A program made the translations under genes and the position numbers. Of a stretch of DNA of 43,659 nucleotides, positions 33,740-41,853 are shown in pieces. The DNA is from Acidovorax sp. CCYZU-2555 (GTDB taxonomy: Bacteria; Pseudomonadota; Gammaproteobacteria; Burkholderiales; Burkholderiaceae_C): NCBI RefSeq assembly GCF_018413525.1, contig NZ_JAHCDD010000050.1, positions 1 through 43,659 on the forward strand. The letters are read 5' to 3'. The notes beneath the pieces were generated by a model that saw only the letters and a program-made list of their open reading frames with translations, made no database searches and was not told the origin of the DNA. The stretch's first letter is position 1, and the number at the start of each line of letters is the position of its first letter.

Positions 33740-34809
33740 GCTGCCACTCCTTGCACCGCGACCAGCGCGCCGCAGCCGCGGGTTTCGAACAGGTCCACGC
33801 CGTCGAGCTGCGGCAGATCGGCGCGCGCCTGGGCCAGAATCCATTGCGCCAGGCTTGCGGTATCGCAGTCTTCGAGGCCGGCGATCTCGTGCAGCGGTCG
33901 GTGGTCCAGCGCCTTGAACAAGGGGTTGAACAATTCCTTCACATCGCCGAAGTCCACGGTCCAGCCCATGATCTGGTCCAGCGGCGCGCTCAAATGCAGG
34001 CGCAGCGTATAGGTGTGACCATGCAGCCGGCGGTGCACGCTGCCTTCGGGCGCGCGGCGCAGCTGGCGCGCGCTGTCGAGCGTGAGGTCCTTCCAGATGC
34101 GGTAGTGCCGGCCGTCGAAGCGCGCGCCGCAGGACGCGGTCTCGTAGACGGTGACCAGCGCCAGCGAAGGCAGCTGTGCCTGCAGCCGCTGCCAGATCCA
34201 GCTCGACATCATTTCGCTGGTCGGGTTCTCGAGCCCCGCCAGTTCGTTGAGGCAGGCGTAGTGCAAGGCATGCTGCAGCGGTGCCCAGACCGCGTCGAGG
34301 CGGTCGTAATCGACGCCGTCCTGGGCGCGCGCCTGCACGATGACTTCGAAGCCATGGCCGTGCATGCGTCCGCACTTGTGGCCTTCGGGCACATTGGGCA
34401 GTTGGTGCGCCGACTGGAACACATAGCGGCGCCAGACATGGGCCTGGCCCGCGGCGTCGAGCAGCGCGCCCTGGCGGTCGGTGCTGTCGATGCCGATTTC
34501 CATCTGGCCCAGCGCCGGGTCGGCCAGTTGCGCGGCAAGCCAGCGCGCGATGTTGATATCGCTGGGATCGGCCAGTTGCTCGTTCAGATGGCGATAGTCC
34601 AGCGGCGCCAGGGCCGCGGTCAGGCTTTGCTGCAGCTTTTCAACTTCGCCGCCGGGAAAATCCGCCCAGCCGGCTTCTATGGCGCATTGGACGCGGGCGG
34701 TGAAGCCATGCCCATGCAGGCGGGATGCCGGGTGCGCTGGCGCGTGCCCGGTCAGCTGCCGCGCCGCCTCGAAAGGGGCTGCAGCAGCATGGAAAGTCTT
34801 GGTATTCAT
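33736..34809 (-). CDS. queD: three-domain 6-carboxytetrahydropterin synthase (QueD-like)
   Basis: 357 aa, about three times a normal QueD. Three PTPS-fold repeats: about residues 5-118, 126-232 and 233-350. Only the second has the full zinc site (His135, His150, His152) and the nucleophile Cys146 (GHKCGRMHGH), but its Asp-His dyad is replaced by His183-Tyr184. The third has the dyad (Asp302-His303, LDHRPLH) and pterin-anchoring Glu342, but has His259 in place of Cys and Arg248 in place of the first zinc His. The first has Arg17, Ala28 and Asp71-Tyr72. In PTPS the triad is formed between subunits, so the chain probably folds as a covalent trimer with one complete site. ATG at 34809 is preferred to TTG at 34818. 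Coupled to queE. Confidence 0.92.
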   Translation of the reverse strand: MNTKTFHAAAAPFEAARQLTGHAPAHPASRLHGHGFTARVQCAIEAGWADFPGGEVEKLQQSLTAALAPLDYRHLNEQLADPSDINIARWLAAQLADPALGQMEIGIDSTDRQGALLDAAGQAHVWRRYVFQSAHQLPNVPEGHKCGRMHGHGFEVIVQARAQDGVDYDRLDAVWAPLQHALHYACLNELAGLENPTSEMMSSWIWQRLQAQLPSLALVTVYETASCGARFDGRHYRIWKDLTLDSARQLRRAPEGSVHRRLHGHTYTLRLHLSAPLDQIMGWTVDFGDVKELFNPLFKALDHRPLHEIAGLEDCDTASLAQWILAQARADLPQLDGVDLFETRGCGALVAVQGVAA

Positions 34810-34833
34810 TGCACTCAATCAAAACAGCAAACC

Positions 34834-34849
34834 AGCAGGGGTGGCCGGC
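34834..34849 (-). other. short hairpin in the queD leader
   Basis: GCCGG and CCGGC arms around a 6-nt loop near 34834-34849 lie about 25 bp upstream of queD. I see no preQ1 riboswitch fold, which would need a pseudoknot with an A-rich tail, so this is noted only as a leader structure. Confidence 0.25.
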
Positions 34850-34931
34850 GCAGACCGGCATTGTGCCTGCCATGCCATGACCTCGGAGGGCGCACGGCTC
34901 CTTCGCCCGGCATGGCCCCCCGATACACGCG

Positions 34932-35174
34932 CTATTTGCAGGGGTGGTCGCCGCGATACAGCTGCCATTCATCGACCAGCGAGCCGTCGGGCAGGAAGCA
35001 CAGCGCTTCGCGGCCCTCGGCCGTGTAGCCCAGCAGCGTGCGCCCGCCGCGCGCATGGCAATGGCTGGTCGCAGGATTGACCAGGCCAGCAGGCCGTATC
35101 GGCTGGGGCGCGCAGGCCGCCAGCAGGCATGCAGCGCCCATAGCGACAGCGCTTTTCATCAGATACCGGGCCAT
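34932..35174 (-). CDS. small DUF333 lipoprotein
   Basis: 80 aa. The N-terminus MARYLMKSAVAMGAACLLAAC has a lipobox (LAAC), so the mature protein is lipid-anchored at a Cys at residue 21. The rest matches the DUF333 pattern: NPATSHCHARGG, a central EALCFLPDGS and closing EWQLYRGDHPCK, with paired cysteines suitable for disulphides. Function of this family is unknown (some members are named putative hemolysin without evidence). The ATG at 35174 has AGAAG upstream. Upstream of queD on the same strand, 122 bp away; divergent from the nuclease gene, with a short palindrome CATAG/CTATG at 35196-35210 between them. Confidence 0.85.
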   Translation of the reverse strand: MARYLMKSAVAMGAACLLAACAPQPIRPAGLVNPATSHCHARGGRTLLGYTAEGREALCFLPDGSLVDEWQLYRGDHPCK

Positions 35175-35284
35175 GGTTTCTTCTCTCTGCACGGACATAG
35201 TCCCCCTATGATGGAAATTCAGGGGCCTTGGCAATGCCAGACACATGCACCTTGTCGTGCACGCCCCGTTCCGCAGGAGGTGCA

Positions 35285-36121
35285 ATGGTGGCTTGGCGTA
35301 GCGCCGCGCGCGGGCGCTGCAGACGAAGTGCGGTCGGCGGCCTGCTGGTGCTGCTGGCGGGCTGCGCGCTGCGGCCCGTGCCGCCGCTGTCGCCCGTGGA
35401 CACGGCTTTTTCCGAATGCCTGCAATTCTTTCCCGCGCAGACCCCGCCCGTGGTGCCGGGCGCGCCCGCGCTGCGCGAGCTGTGCTACAGCGCGTTCGCG
35501 GTGCTGCACAGCGGTGAATCCAAGACGCCAGTATTCGTTGCCGAACACCTCGACCGGGCGATGATCAACGCCGCGCGCGGGCAAAAGCGCAGCGACCGCT
35601 TCTTTGCCGATGCGCGCCTGCCCGAGGGCGAACGCGCCGAACTCGCCGATTACCGAGGTTCGGGCTATTCGCGCGGCCATATGGCGCCGGCCGGCGACAT
35701 GAGCACGCCCGATGCGATGGCCCAAAGCTTCAGCCTCGCCAACATGGTGCCCCAGGACCAGATCTTCAACGCCGGCGCCTGGTCTGAAATCGAGCAGCAC
35801 ACACGCCAGTACGTGCTGCGCGCCCAGGCCGACGTGTATGTCTTCACGGGCCCGGTGTTCGCCGCCCAGGCCCCGACCATAGGCCCGGGCAAGGTGCAGG
35901 TGCCCAGCCATCTGTTCAAGCTGGTCTACGACCCCTGCAGCGGCAAGAGCTGGGCCCACTGGATGGCCAACGAGGCCAGCACCACGGCCCTGGCGCCCAT
36001 CAGCTACGACGAACTGGTGCGGCGCACGCGCATTCGTTTTCTGCCGCCTGCCGCGCGCGCGATGCAGGCCGGCGCCGGCTGCACGCGGCACCAGGCACAC
36101 GACGCGCATGTGAGCAGATAG
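35285..36121 (+). CDS. secreted or lipid-anchored DNA/RNA non-specific endonuclease (NUC1 type)
   Basis: 278 aa. After a basic N-terminus, a hydrophobic stretch ends in a lipobox-like LLAGC at about residue 28, so the protein is exported, probably as a lipoprotein. The beta-beta-alpha-metal nuclease domain shows the SRGHMAPAGDM motif with general-base His132 and the metal-binding Asn region NMVPQDQIFN, followed by VYVFTGPVF and VPSHLFKLVYD. It degrades DNA and RNA with Mg2+ outside the cytoplasm, for nutrient use or clearing DNA. The ATG at 35285 is set by AGGAGG just upstream. No immunity protein lies beside it, consistent with secretion. Confidence 0.9.
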   Translation: MVAWRSAARGRCRRSAVGGLLVLLAGCALRPVPPLSPVDTAFSECLQFFPAQTPPVVPGAPALRELCYSAFAVLHSGESKTPVFVAEHLDRAMINAARGQKRSDRFFADARLPEGERAELADYRGSGYSRGHMAPAGDMSTPDAMAQSFSLANMVPQDQIFNAGAWSEIEQHTRQYVLRAQADVYVFTGPVFAAQAPTIGPGKVQVPSHLFKLVYDPCSGKSWAHWMANEASTTALAPISYDELVRRTRIRFLPPAARAMQAGAGCTRHQAHDAHVSR

Positions 36122-36265
36122 CCCATGGTTTGCGCCGCGCACGGGCACGCGCACAGCACGCCCGGGTGGCGAGCCTCGCCGTTACACGCTAGAGTCTGCA
36201 GTAGTGCCTCTTCGACGTTCACCACCGATTTCAACCCGCCTTGTTTCAATGCAAAGGAGTCAGCA

Positions 36266-36778
36266 GTGCCCAAGAAACCCGTCGCCATCGCCGCAACCCA
36301 GGCCCACACCATCAATATCGGCATCTCGGCCAAGGACCGCCAGGCCATTGCCGAAGGCCTGTCGCGCCTGCTGGCAGACAACTACACGCTGTACCTGACC
36401 ACGCACAACTTCCACTGGAACGTGACCGGGCCTATGTTCAACAGCCTGCACCAGATGTTCATGCTGCAGTACACCGAGCTGTGGAATGCCGCCGACCTGA
36501 TTGCCGAACGCATACGCGCGCTGGGCCATGTCGCGCCGGGCTCGTACGCGCAGTACGGCCAGCTCACGTCGCTCGACGACGCGCCCATCAAGCCGCCCTC
36601 GGCGCTCGAAATGGTGCGCATTCTGGTGAACGGCCACGAAGCCGTGGCGCGCACCGCGCGCGCCCTGTTTCCCGTCGCCGACAAGGCCGCAGACGAGCCC
36701 ACCGCCGATCTGCTGACGCAGCGCCTGTCGGTGCATGAACAGACGGCCTGGATGCTGCGCTCGCTGCTCGAAGAATAA
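36266..36778 (+). CDS. dps: Dps family DNA-protection/ferritin-like protein
   Basis: 170 aa. Forms a 12-subunit iron-oxidising shell that protects DNA. The ferroxidase region is intact: [21 protein letters not shown] with the two His and [17 protein letters not shown] with the acidic ligands; the [14 protein letters not shown] helix closes the fold. The start is GTG at 36266, fixed by AAGGAG (36254-36259) 6 nt upstream; reading is open to 36125 but the upstream part has no similarity. The short N-terminal tail PKKP carries lysines that could contact DNA. Monocistronic; 144 bp separates it from the nuclease gene. Confidence 0.95.
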   Translation: MPKKPVAIAATQAHTINIGISAKDRQAIAEGLSRLLADNYTLYLTTHNFHWNVTGPMFNSLHQMFMLQYTELWNAADLIAERIRALGHVAPGSYAQYGQLTSLDDAPIKPPSALEMVRILVNGHEAVARTARALFPVADKAADEPTADLLTQRLSVHEQTAWMLRSLLEE

Positions 36779-36799
36779 CGAGCCCAGCGCCCCATCGAC

Positions 36800-37372
36800 T
36801 CACTCCGAAACCGGCCCCTGGCCCGGCGCGCAGGAGCCGGTTTCAATCATGTGGGTGAGCTGCCTTGCCACGCGCTCGCGCAGCTGCGCAGACAGCGGCT
36901 CGTTCGACAGCGCTTCATAGACCCACATGCCGTCGGCGGCCAGGCGCGCGACGAAGCGCGCCAGCGCGTCGGCATCATCGAGCGCTTCGGGCACGGGCGC
37001 CGCCCAGCGCGCCATCACGCCATCCCAGGGGTTGCTCAGCTGGGGCGAACCCAATGCATCGAGCATGAACAGCAGTTCAGCGCGGGTCGCGCTTTGCGCG
37101 CAGGTGCGCGCGTAGGCGATATGGCGCTCATTGGGCGTGGCCTCCTGCGCCGGCTTGCCCGCGCTCTCGAGCAGGCTGGCTTCCCACTGCTGGGCAAGGT
37201 GGTCGTGAATCGCCTGGATCAGGGCTTCGCGCGAGCGGAAGTGGTACATCATGCCGCCGCGCGTGACGCCGGCCTCGGCCGCGACGGCGTCGAATGTCAC
37301 GCCGGTCACGCCGTCGCGCTGGATGACGCCGATTGCGGCGTCGAGAATCTTGCTGCGGTTGCTGGTGCGCAT
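36800..37372 (-). CDS. TetR-family regulator next to MFS exporter (SmvR-like position)
   Basis: 190 aa. Helix-turn-helix at about residues 26-47, VTFDAVAAEAGVTRGGMMYHF, and a helical C-terminal domain resembling TetR_C of exporter repressors. The ATG at 37372 has AGAGG with a 9-nt spacer. It lies 17 bp after the MFS gene on the same strand and so is co-transcribed with it, which would make it an autoregulating repressor that binds the palindrome at 38925-38950. The inducer is probably a lipophilic cation or other drug (inference from the exporter type). Confidence 0.92.
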   Translation of the reverse strand: MRTSNRSKILDAAIGVIQRDGVTGVTFDAVAAEAGVTRGGMMYHFRSREALIQAIHDHLAQQWEASLLESAGKPAQEATPNERHIAYARTCAQSATRAELLFMLDALGSPQLSNPWDGVMARWAAPVPEALDDADALARFVARLAADGMWVYEALSNEPLSAQLRERVARQLTHMIETGSCAPGQGPVSE

Positions 37373-37389
37373 GGTGAATTCCTCTGTTC

Positions 37390-38895
37390 TCAATGGGCGC
37401 CGGTGCTGAACGATTCCGAGCCCGGGCCGTGGCGGCGCAGCAGCACGGCCGTGGCAAGCGTGCCCATGAGCAGCACGCCGGCGATCACATACATCACGAC
37501 AAGATAGCTGCGATCGTAAGCGCGCGACGCGGCCTCGATGATCGCCGGCCCCGTCACGCTGTCAGCATCGGCCAGCGCCAAGGCCTGGGCCAGGCCCGCG
37601 CGCGCGGCTTGCGGGGCGCCGGCCGGAAGTTGCACGCCGGCCGAATAGAGCACGGCCAGCAGGCTGCCGAGCAAGGCCACGGCGATCAGGCTGCCAAACT
37701 CATAGGACACCTCCTCGACCGACGACGCCATGCCCGCGCGCTGCGCGGGCGCGTTGCCGACAATCGCGCTCGAAGCCACCGACATCACCGCGCCCAGGCC
37801 GAAGCCCGTCAGCACCAGGCCGGCAATCATCCAGCCCAGGCTCGCATCCAGGCCGAAGATGGTGAGCAGCACGCCCAGCAGCGCCACCAGCAGGCCGCCG
37901 CCGATCAGCGGCAGCAGGCCGGTGCGGTGCAGCACCGCGCCGCCGATCACGCCGCTGGGCAAGGCACCCAAGGCGATGCTTGAGACCAGCAGCCCGGCCT
38001 GCAACGGGCTGAAACCCGCGACCAACTGAAAGCGCTGCGTGGTGATCAGTTGCACGCCGCCGATGGTGAACATCGCGAACGCCGCGGCCAGCACGCCGGC
38101 CAGAAACGCGCGATTGCGAAAGATCGCAAAATCGAGCAATGGATACGGCAGGCGCGCCTGGCGCCGCGCGAACAGCAGGCCCGCGATCAAGGCCACGCCC
38201 AGCGCCGCGCCCGCCGAGGGCCACGACGGCGGCGCATGCGCGGCCTGCTTGATCGCGAAGACCAGGCCCGACAGCGCGACCAGCACCTGCAGCGACGACA
38301 GCAGATCCCAGGGCCTGGAAGCGTCGGGCGTGCTGCGCGGCGTGTACACCAGCGCGGCGATGAACGCCGCAATCACCACGGGAACGTTGATCAGGAACAC
38401 CGCGCCCCACCAGAAGTGCGCGAGCAGCAAGCCTCCCGCGATGGGGCCAAGCGCGCCGCCCACAATGGAAATGCTGCCCCAGATGGCGATCGCCATGTTG
38501 CGTTCGCGCTGGTCTTCGAACGTGATGCGGATCAGCGCCAGCGTCGCCGGCATCATGGCCGCCGCGCCCACGGCCAGCAGCCCGCGTGCGCCAATCAGCA
38601 GCGCGGGGCTGGGCGCGAAGGCGGCGATCACCGACGCCGCGCCGAACACCACCAGACCGCCGAGAAACATCTGGCGATGGCCTATGCGATCGCCCAGCGT
38701 GCCCGCGCCCAGCAACAGGCCGGCCATCACCAGCGGGTAGGCGTTGATGATCCACAGCCCCTGGGTATTGCTGGCCCCGAGTTCGCGCACCAGCGTGGGC
38801 AGCGCGGTGTAGAGCACGGAGTTGTCGAGGGTGATCAGCAGCAGTGCGGCTGCGACGGTGATCAGCACTTTCCAGCGTCGATTGTCGGTGGACAT
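37390..38895 (-). CDS. MFS exporter, DHA2 family with 14 TM segments (SmvA/QacA type)
   Basis: 501 aa. Proton-coupled drug exporter of the inner membrane. About 14 hydrophobic segments; motif D1-like LLLITLDNSVLYTALPTL in TM1, motif A LGDRIGHRQMFLGG between TM2 and TM3, and the antiporter motif C with GSISIVGGALGPIAGG in TM5. Close in pattern to SmvA, which exports cationic biocides and dyes. The Asp in TM1 is the usual cation-recognition residue. The ATG at 38895 is the first codon of the operon with the downstream TetR gene; the promoter is at 38926-38954. Confidence 0.93.
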   Translation of the reverse strand: MSTDNRRWKVLITVAAALLLITLDNSVLYTALPTLVRELGASNTQGLWIINAYPLVMAGLLLGAGTLGDRIGHRQMFLGGLVVFGAASVIAAFAPSPALLIGARGLLAVGAAAMMPATLALIRITFEDQRERNMAIAIWGSISIVGGALGPIAGGLLLAHFWWGAVFLINVPVVIAAFIAALVYTPRSTPDASRPWDLLSSLQVLVALSGLVFAIKQAAHAPPSWPSAGAALGVALIAGLLFARRQARLPYPLLDFAIFRNRAFLAGVLAAAFAMFTIGGVQLITTQRFQLVAGFSPLQAGLLVSSIALGALPSGVIGGAVLHRTGLLPLIGGGLLVALLGVLLTIFGLDASLGWMIAGLVLTGFGLGAVMSVASSAIVGNAPAQRAGMASSVEEVSYEFGSLIAVALLGSLLAVLYSAGVQLPAGAPQAARAGLAQALALADADSVTGPAIIEAASRAYDRSYLVVMYVIAGVLLMGTLATAVLLRRHGPGSESFSTGAH

Positions 38896-38906
38896 GGGTC
38901 AATTTT

Positions 38907-38968
38907 CTTTCGGATCGGGTTCATAACTATACATTCTTGAATGTTAAGTTTCAAACCCGATCGGAAAG
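38907..38968. promoter_or_regulatory. nested palindromes over the MFS promoter, candidate TetR operator
   Basis: The inner palindrome 38925-38950 (AACTATACATTC, TT, GAATGTTAAGTT) has 10 of 12 arm matches with a perfect ACATTC/GAATGT core and spans the -35 to -10 interval. An outer inverted repeat, CTTTCGGATCGGGTTC (38907-38922) against AAACCCGATCGGAAAG (38953-38968), matches at 14 of 16. Binding of the linked TetR protein here would block the polymerase. Confidence 0.6.
38926..38954 (-). promoter_or_regulatory. sigma-70 promoter of the MFS-TetR operon
   Basis: On the minus strand TTGAAA (38954-38949) and TATAGT (38931-38926) are separated by exactly 17 bp, each five of six to consensus. The transcript would start near 38919, about 25 nt upstream of the MFS ATG. 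Confidence 0.65.
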
Positions 38969-38978
38969 CCCGCGCATG

Positions 38979-39002
38979 AAAAAGGCCACCCTCAGGTGGC
39001 CT
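38979..39002 (-). terminator. rho-independent terminator of the PQQ dehydrogenase gene
   Basis: On the minus strand AGGCCACC, loop TGAG, GGTGGCCT followed by a run of five T residues. It lies 38 bp after the dehydrogenase stop and just before the MFS promoter region. A separate perfect 20-bp palindrome (39010-39029) sits between stop and terminator. Confidence 0.88.
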
Positions 39003-39039
39003 GTGCACGGGGGCCGCAATTGCGGCCCCGCCCTCGCTT

Positions 39040-41478
39040 TTACTTCTTGTCAGGCAAGGCGTAGGCGATCACATAGTCGCCGCGGTCGGGCGACTGACGT
39101 GCGCCGCCGGCCGAGATGACCACGTACTGCTTGCCGGTCTTGGGCGACTTGTAGGTCATTGGCGTGCCCTGGCTGCCCACGGGCAGGCGCTGCTTCCACA
39201 CTTCCTTGCCTGAGGCGGTGTCGAGCGCGCGCAGGTAGTAGTCTTGCGTGCCGGCGAAGAACACCAGATTGCCCTGGGTCGCGACCGAGCCGCCCAGCGT
39301 GGGCATGCCGACTTCCATGGGAAGCAGCATCTTGATGCCGAACGGGCCGGTGTCCTGCACCGTGCCCAGAGGCACCTGCCACGCGACCTTTTGCGTTTTC
39401 AGGTCGATCGCGGTCATGGTGCCGAAAGGCGGCTTCTGGCAAGGGATCTGCAGCGCCGACAGGAAGCGGTTCTTCATCACCGAGTAAGGCGTGCCGCCCA
39501 GCGGCACCTGGCCCATGCCGACGTTGGGCGCTTCGCCGCCGTCGGACAGCTTGTCATTCTTTTTCTGCTCGACCATGGTGACCCACAGGCCCAGGCGCAT
39601 GTCGTTGACGAACAGCAGGTTGTTGTTCGGATCGGTAGACAGACCGCCCCAGTTCATGCCGCCCAGCGAGCCGGGGAACGACAGCGACTTGTCGGTGTCG
39701 GGCACGGTGTACAGGCCGTCGTAGCGCATACCCTTGAAGTCGATGCGGCACAGCAGCTGGTCGAACGGCGTGGCGCCCCACATGTCGGACTCGGTCAGCG
39801 TCTGCGCGCCGATTTGCGGCATGCCCACGGAGAACGGCTGGGTCTTGGAGTAGTGCTCGCCCGCGATGCGGCCGGGCTTGACTTCACGTTCTTCGACGGC
39901 GGTCAGCGGCTTGCCCGTGACGCGGTCCAGCACGTAGATCTGGCCGGCCTTGGTGGCGACGACCACGGCCGGCACCTTGCTGCCGTCAGGCTTGGGGAAG
40001 TCGATCAGCGAAGGCGCCATGGGAACGTCGAAGTCCCACAGGTCGTTGTGCACGGTCTGGTAGACCCACTTTTCCTTGCCGGTCGCGGCGTCGAGCGCCA
40101 GCACCGAAGCACCGTACTTGCGATCGAGTTCGCTGCGCGTCGCGCCGTACAGATCGACCGAAGCCGAACCCACGGGCAGGAACACGGCGTTCATCGTCGG
40201 GTCGTACGAAATGCCGGCCCAGACGTTGGGCGTGGAACGCTGAAAGTTCTGGTCGGCGTTCAAGGGCGCGTTGGGGTTGTCGGTGCCCGGATCGAAGTGC
40301 CACAGCATCTTGCCGCTGATCACGTCGAAGGCGCGCATCACGCCGCCGGGCATGTCGACTTGGACGTTGTCGGCCACACGGCCGCCGACCACGATGGCGG
40401 TGCCGGCCACGGTGGGCGCGGACGTCATGGTGTAGAACGCCTTGTTGGCGATGTTGCCCAGGCCGGCCTTGAGGTCGACCTGGCCCTTGTCGCCGAACTC
40501 GGCGCACATTTCGCCGTTGTCGGCGTTGATCGCGACCAGGCGCGCGTCAATGGTGTTCATCACCACGCGGCGCTCGCAACCGCCCGAGGCGGGCAGCGAC
40601 ACGGGCGTCACGGGGCTGGAGCCCGCGACCGTGGGCGCGGCGATCGCGGCGTTCACGTCGAAATACGCGAGACCGCGGCAGCGTTCCCAGACGCCGCCCA
40701 CGGACGCGTTGAAGTCACGGCGCCACAGTTGCTTGCCGGTGTCGACGTCGAGCGCGATCACGTTGTTGTGCGGGGTGCAGACGAACAGCTTGTCGCCCAC
40801 TTGCATGGGCGTCAGCTGGTCTTCGGAGCCCGCGCCCGTCGACTGGGGAATGTCGCCATGCTGAAAGGTCCAGGCCACGGCCAGCTGGCCGACGTTGGAC
40901 GCATTGATCTGGTCGAGCGCGGCAAAGCGCTGCGTGCCGGCGTCATTGCCATAATGGGCCCAGTCTTTTTGCTCGGAACCGGGTTGCACGGGGATCTGCT
41001 GGGCCGCGGGTGCGGAGGCCACCACTTCGGGGTGCTTGACGAACATGCCGCCAAAGCCGATCACGCCCAGCACCAGCAGCACGCCGCCTATGGCCGCGCC
41101 CTGCGCACGCGCGGGCGCGAGGCCTTGCGCGCGGCGCAGCAGCGGCAAGGTGAACGCGACCACGGCGCCCAGGAACACCAGCGCCAGCAGGCGCGAGATC
41201 AGGCCCCAGAAGTCGAGGCCCACATCGGCGAGCGCCCAGACCACGGTACCGGCCAATGCGGCCAGATAAAGCCAGGCACCCGAACTGCGGCCGCGGCCCA
41301 CCTGCACCGCGGCGGCGGTGATGACCAGGCCTGCGAGCACGAAGTACCAGCTACCGCCTCGCGTCGCCAACACGGCGCCGCCAATGGTCAGGAACAGGCC
41401 GGCTGCGAGCAGCAACAGTGCCAAGGCATACAGCCAGACACGCCAACCGCCGAGCGGCGGAATTGTTTTTGTTTTCAA
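39040..41478 (-). CDS. membrane-bound PQQ dehydrogenase, glucose/quinate/shikimate type
   Basis: 812 aa. Oxidises a sugar or polyol in the periplasm and reduces ubiquinone. The first about 145 residues form five TM helices, then an eight-bladed beta-propeller begins at DWAHYGNDAGTQRFAALDQI. Catalytic Asp in VHNDLWDFDVP and the PQQ-contacting Lys in ATKAGQIYVLDRVTG correspond to E. coli Gcd Asp466 and Lys493. Pieces such as ESDMWGATPFDQLLCRI and the ending YVVISAGGARQ...YVIAYALPDKK are family-typical. Glucose versus quinate/shikimate cannot be decided by eye. The start is TTG at 41478, the only in-frame choice after a stop, with GGGAG 8 nt upstream. No pqq synthesis genes are in the window. 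Confidence 0.93.
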   Translation of the reverse strand: MKTKTIPPLGGWRVWLYALALLLLAAGLFLTIGGAVLATRGGSWYFVLAGLVITAAAVQVGRGRSSGAWLYLAALAGTVVWALADVGLDFWGLISRLLALVFLGAVVAFTLPLLRRAQGLAPARAQGAAIGGVLLVLGVIGFGGMFVKHPEVVASAPAAQQIPVQPGSEQKDWAHYGNDAGTQRFAALDQINASNVGQLAVAWTFQHGDIPQSTGAGSEDQLTPMQVGDKLFVCTPHNNVIALDVDTGKQLWRRDFNASVGGVWERCRGLAYFDVNAAIAAPTVAGSSPVTPVSLPASGGCERRVVMNTIDARLVAINADNGEMCAEFGDKGQVDLKAGLGNIANKAFYTMTSAPTVAGTAIVVGGRVADNVQVDMPGGVMRAFDVISGKMLWHFDPGTDNPNAPLNADQNFQRSTPNVWAGISYDPTMNAVFLPVGSASVDLYGATRSELDRKYGASVLALDAATGKEKWVYQTVHNDLWDFDVPMAPSLIDFPKPDGSKVPAVVVATKAGQIYVLDRVTGKPLTAVEEREVKPGRIAGEHYSKTQPFSVGMPQIGAQTLTESDMWGATPFDQLLCRIDFKGMRYDGLYTVPDTDKSLSFPGSLGGMNWGGLSTDPNNNLLFVNDMRLGLWVTMVEQKKNDKLSDGGEAPNVGMGQVPLGGTPYSVMKNRFLSALQIPCQKPPFGTMTAIDLKTQKVAWQVPLGTVQDTGPFGIKMLLPMEVGMPTLGGSVATQGNLVFFAGTQDYYLRALDTASGKEVWKQRLPVGSQGTPMTYKSPKTGKQYVVISAGGARQSPDRGDYVIAYALPDKK

Positions 41479-41602
41479 GGCTCAACTCCCATTCAGTCAA
41501 CATGGATTGTTAGGCGCCATGCAACAGGCACAGCCACCCCATACTGATCAACAGGCAATTTTCGCCATTAGCATTCACCCCTGGCTGCGGCGAGGTCAAT
41601 TA

Positions 41603-41612
41603 GGGTATACCC
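41603..41612. other. 10-bp perfect palindrome upstream of the PQQ dehydrogenase
   Basis: GGGTATACCC lies 125 bp upstream of the dehydrogenase start, in a stretch (41479-41640) with no gene. It may be part of a control site; nothing further supports this. Confidence 0.25.
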
Positions 41613-41644
41613 ATGGCCCTCGCAGTCCAAAGCGTTCGCCAACG

Positions 41645-41676
41645 AAAAAACCCCGGCTGCTTGCGCAACCGGGGTT
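41645..41676 (-). terminator. rho-independent terminator after tRNA-Gln
   Basis: On the minus strand AACCCCGG, a 12-nt loop with a TTGCGCAA core, CCGGGGTT and a T run. It starts 7 bp after the tRNA CCA end. Confidence 0.88.
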
Positions 41677-41683
41677 TGAATCT

Positions 41684-41760
41684 TGGCAGGGGAAGAAGGA
41701 CTCGAACCTTCGCATGCTGGAATCAAAATCCAGTGCCTTAACCAACTTGGCGACTCCCCT
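41684..41760 (-). tRNA. tRNA-Gln (anticodon TTG)
   Basis: 77 nt. Seven-bp acceptor stem (AGGGGAG with TTCCCCT, the last pair G-U), anticodon arm CTGGA-TTTTGAT-TCCAG with anticodon TTG reading CAA, T arm with GGTTCGAGTCC, and an encoded CCA end at 41684. Reads CAA and by wobble CAG codons. Single gene with its own promoter-like -10 and terminator. Confidence 0.96.
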
Positions 41761-41772
41761 TCAATGCCCGCA

Positions 41773-41778
41773 ATCATA
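41773..41778 (-). promoter_or_regulatory. extended -10 element of the tRNA-Gln promoter
   Basis: TGCTATGAT on the minus strand gives a -10 TATGAT with the TGn extension, ending 12 bp upstream of the mature tRNA 5' end. No good -35 is visible, which an extended -10 can tolerate. Confidence 0.5.
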
Positions 41779-41853
41779 GCATCGCCAAAATGGGGCAAAA
41801 ATGAAATTCAGCGAAAAATTCACAAAAATTTCATTCCTGCGTTCCGGCCGACC

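Noticed and set aside
34810..34931. preQ1 riboswitch upstream of queD
   Set aside because: Only a small GC hairpin is visible; no pseudoknot-forming A-rich tail or conserved preQ1 core was found.
35285..36121. Nuclease as a toxin of a toxin-immunity pair
   Set aside because: It has an export signal and no adjacent small immunity gene; the DUF333 lipoprotein on the other strand is a different, widespread family.
39244..41547. A 767-codon plus-strand reading frame opposite the PQQ dehydrogenase
   Set aside because: Composition rich in His, Arg, Gly and Ala without motifs; the minus strand carries all catalytic residues of the dehydrogenase.
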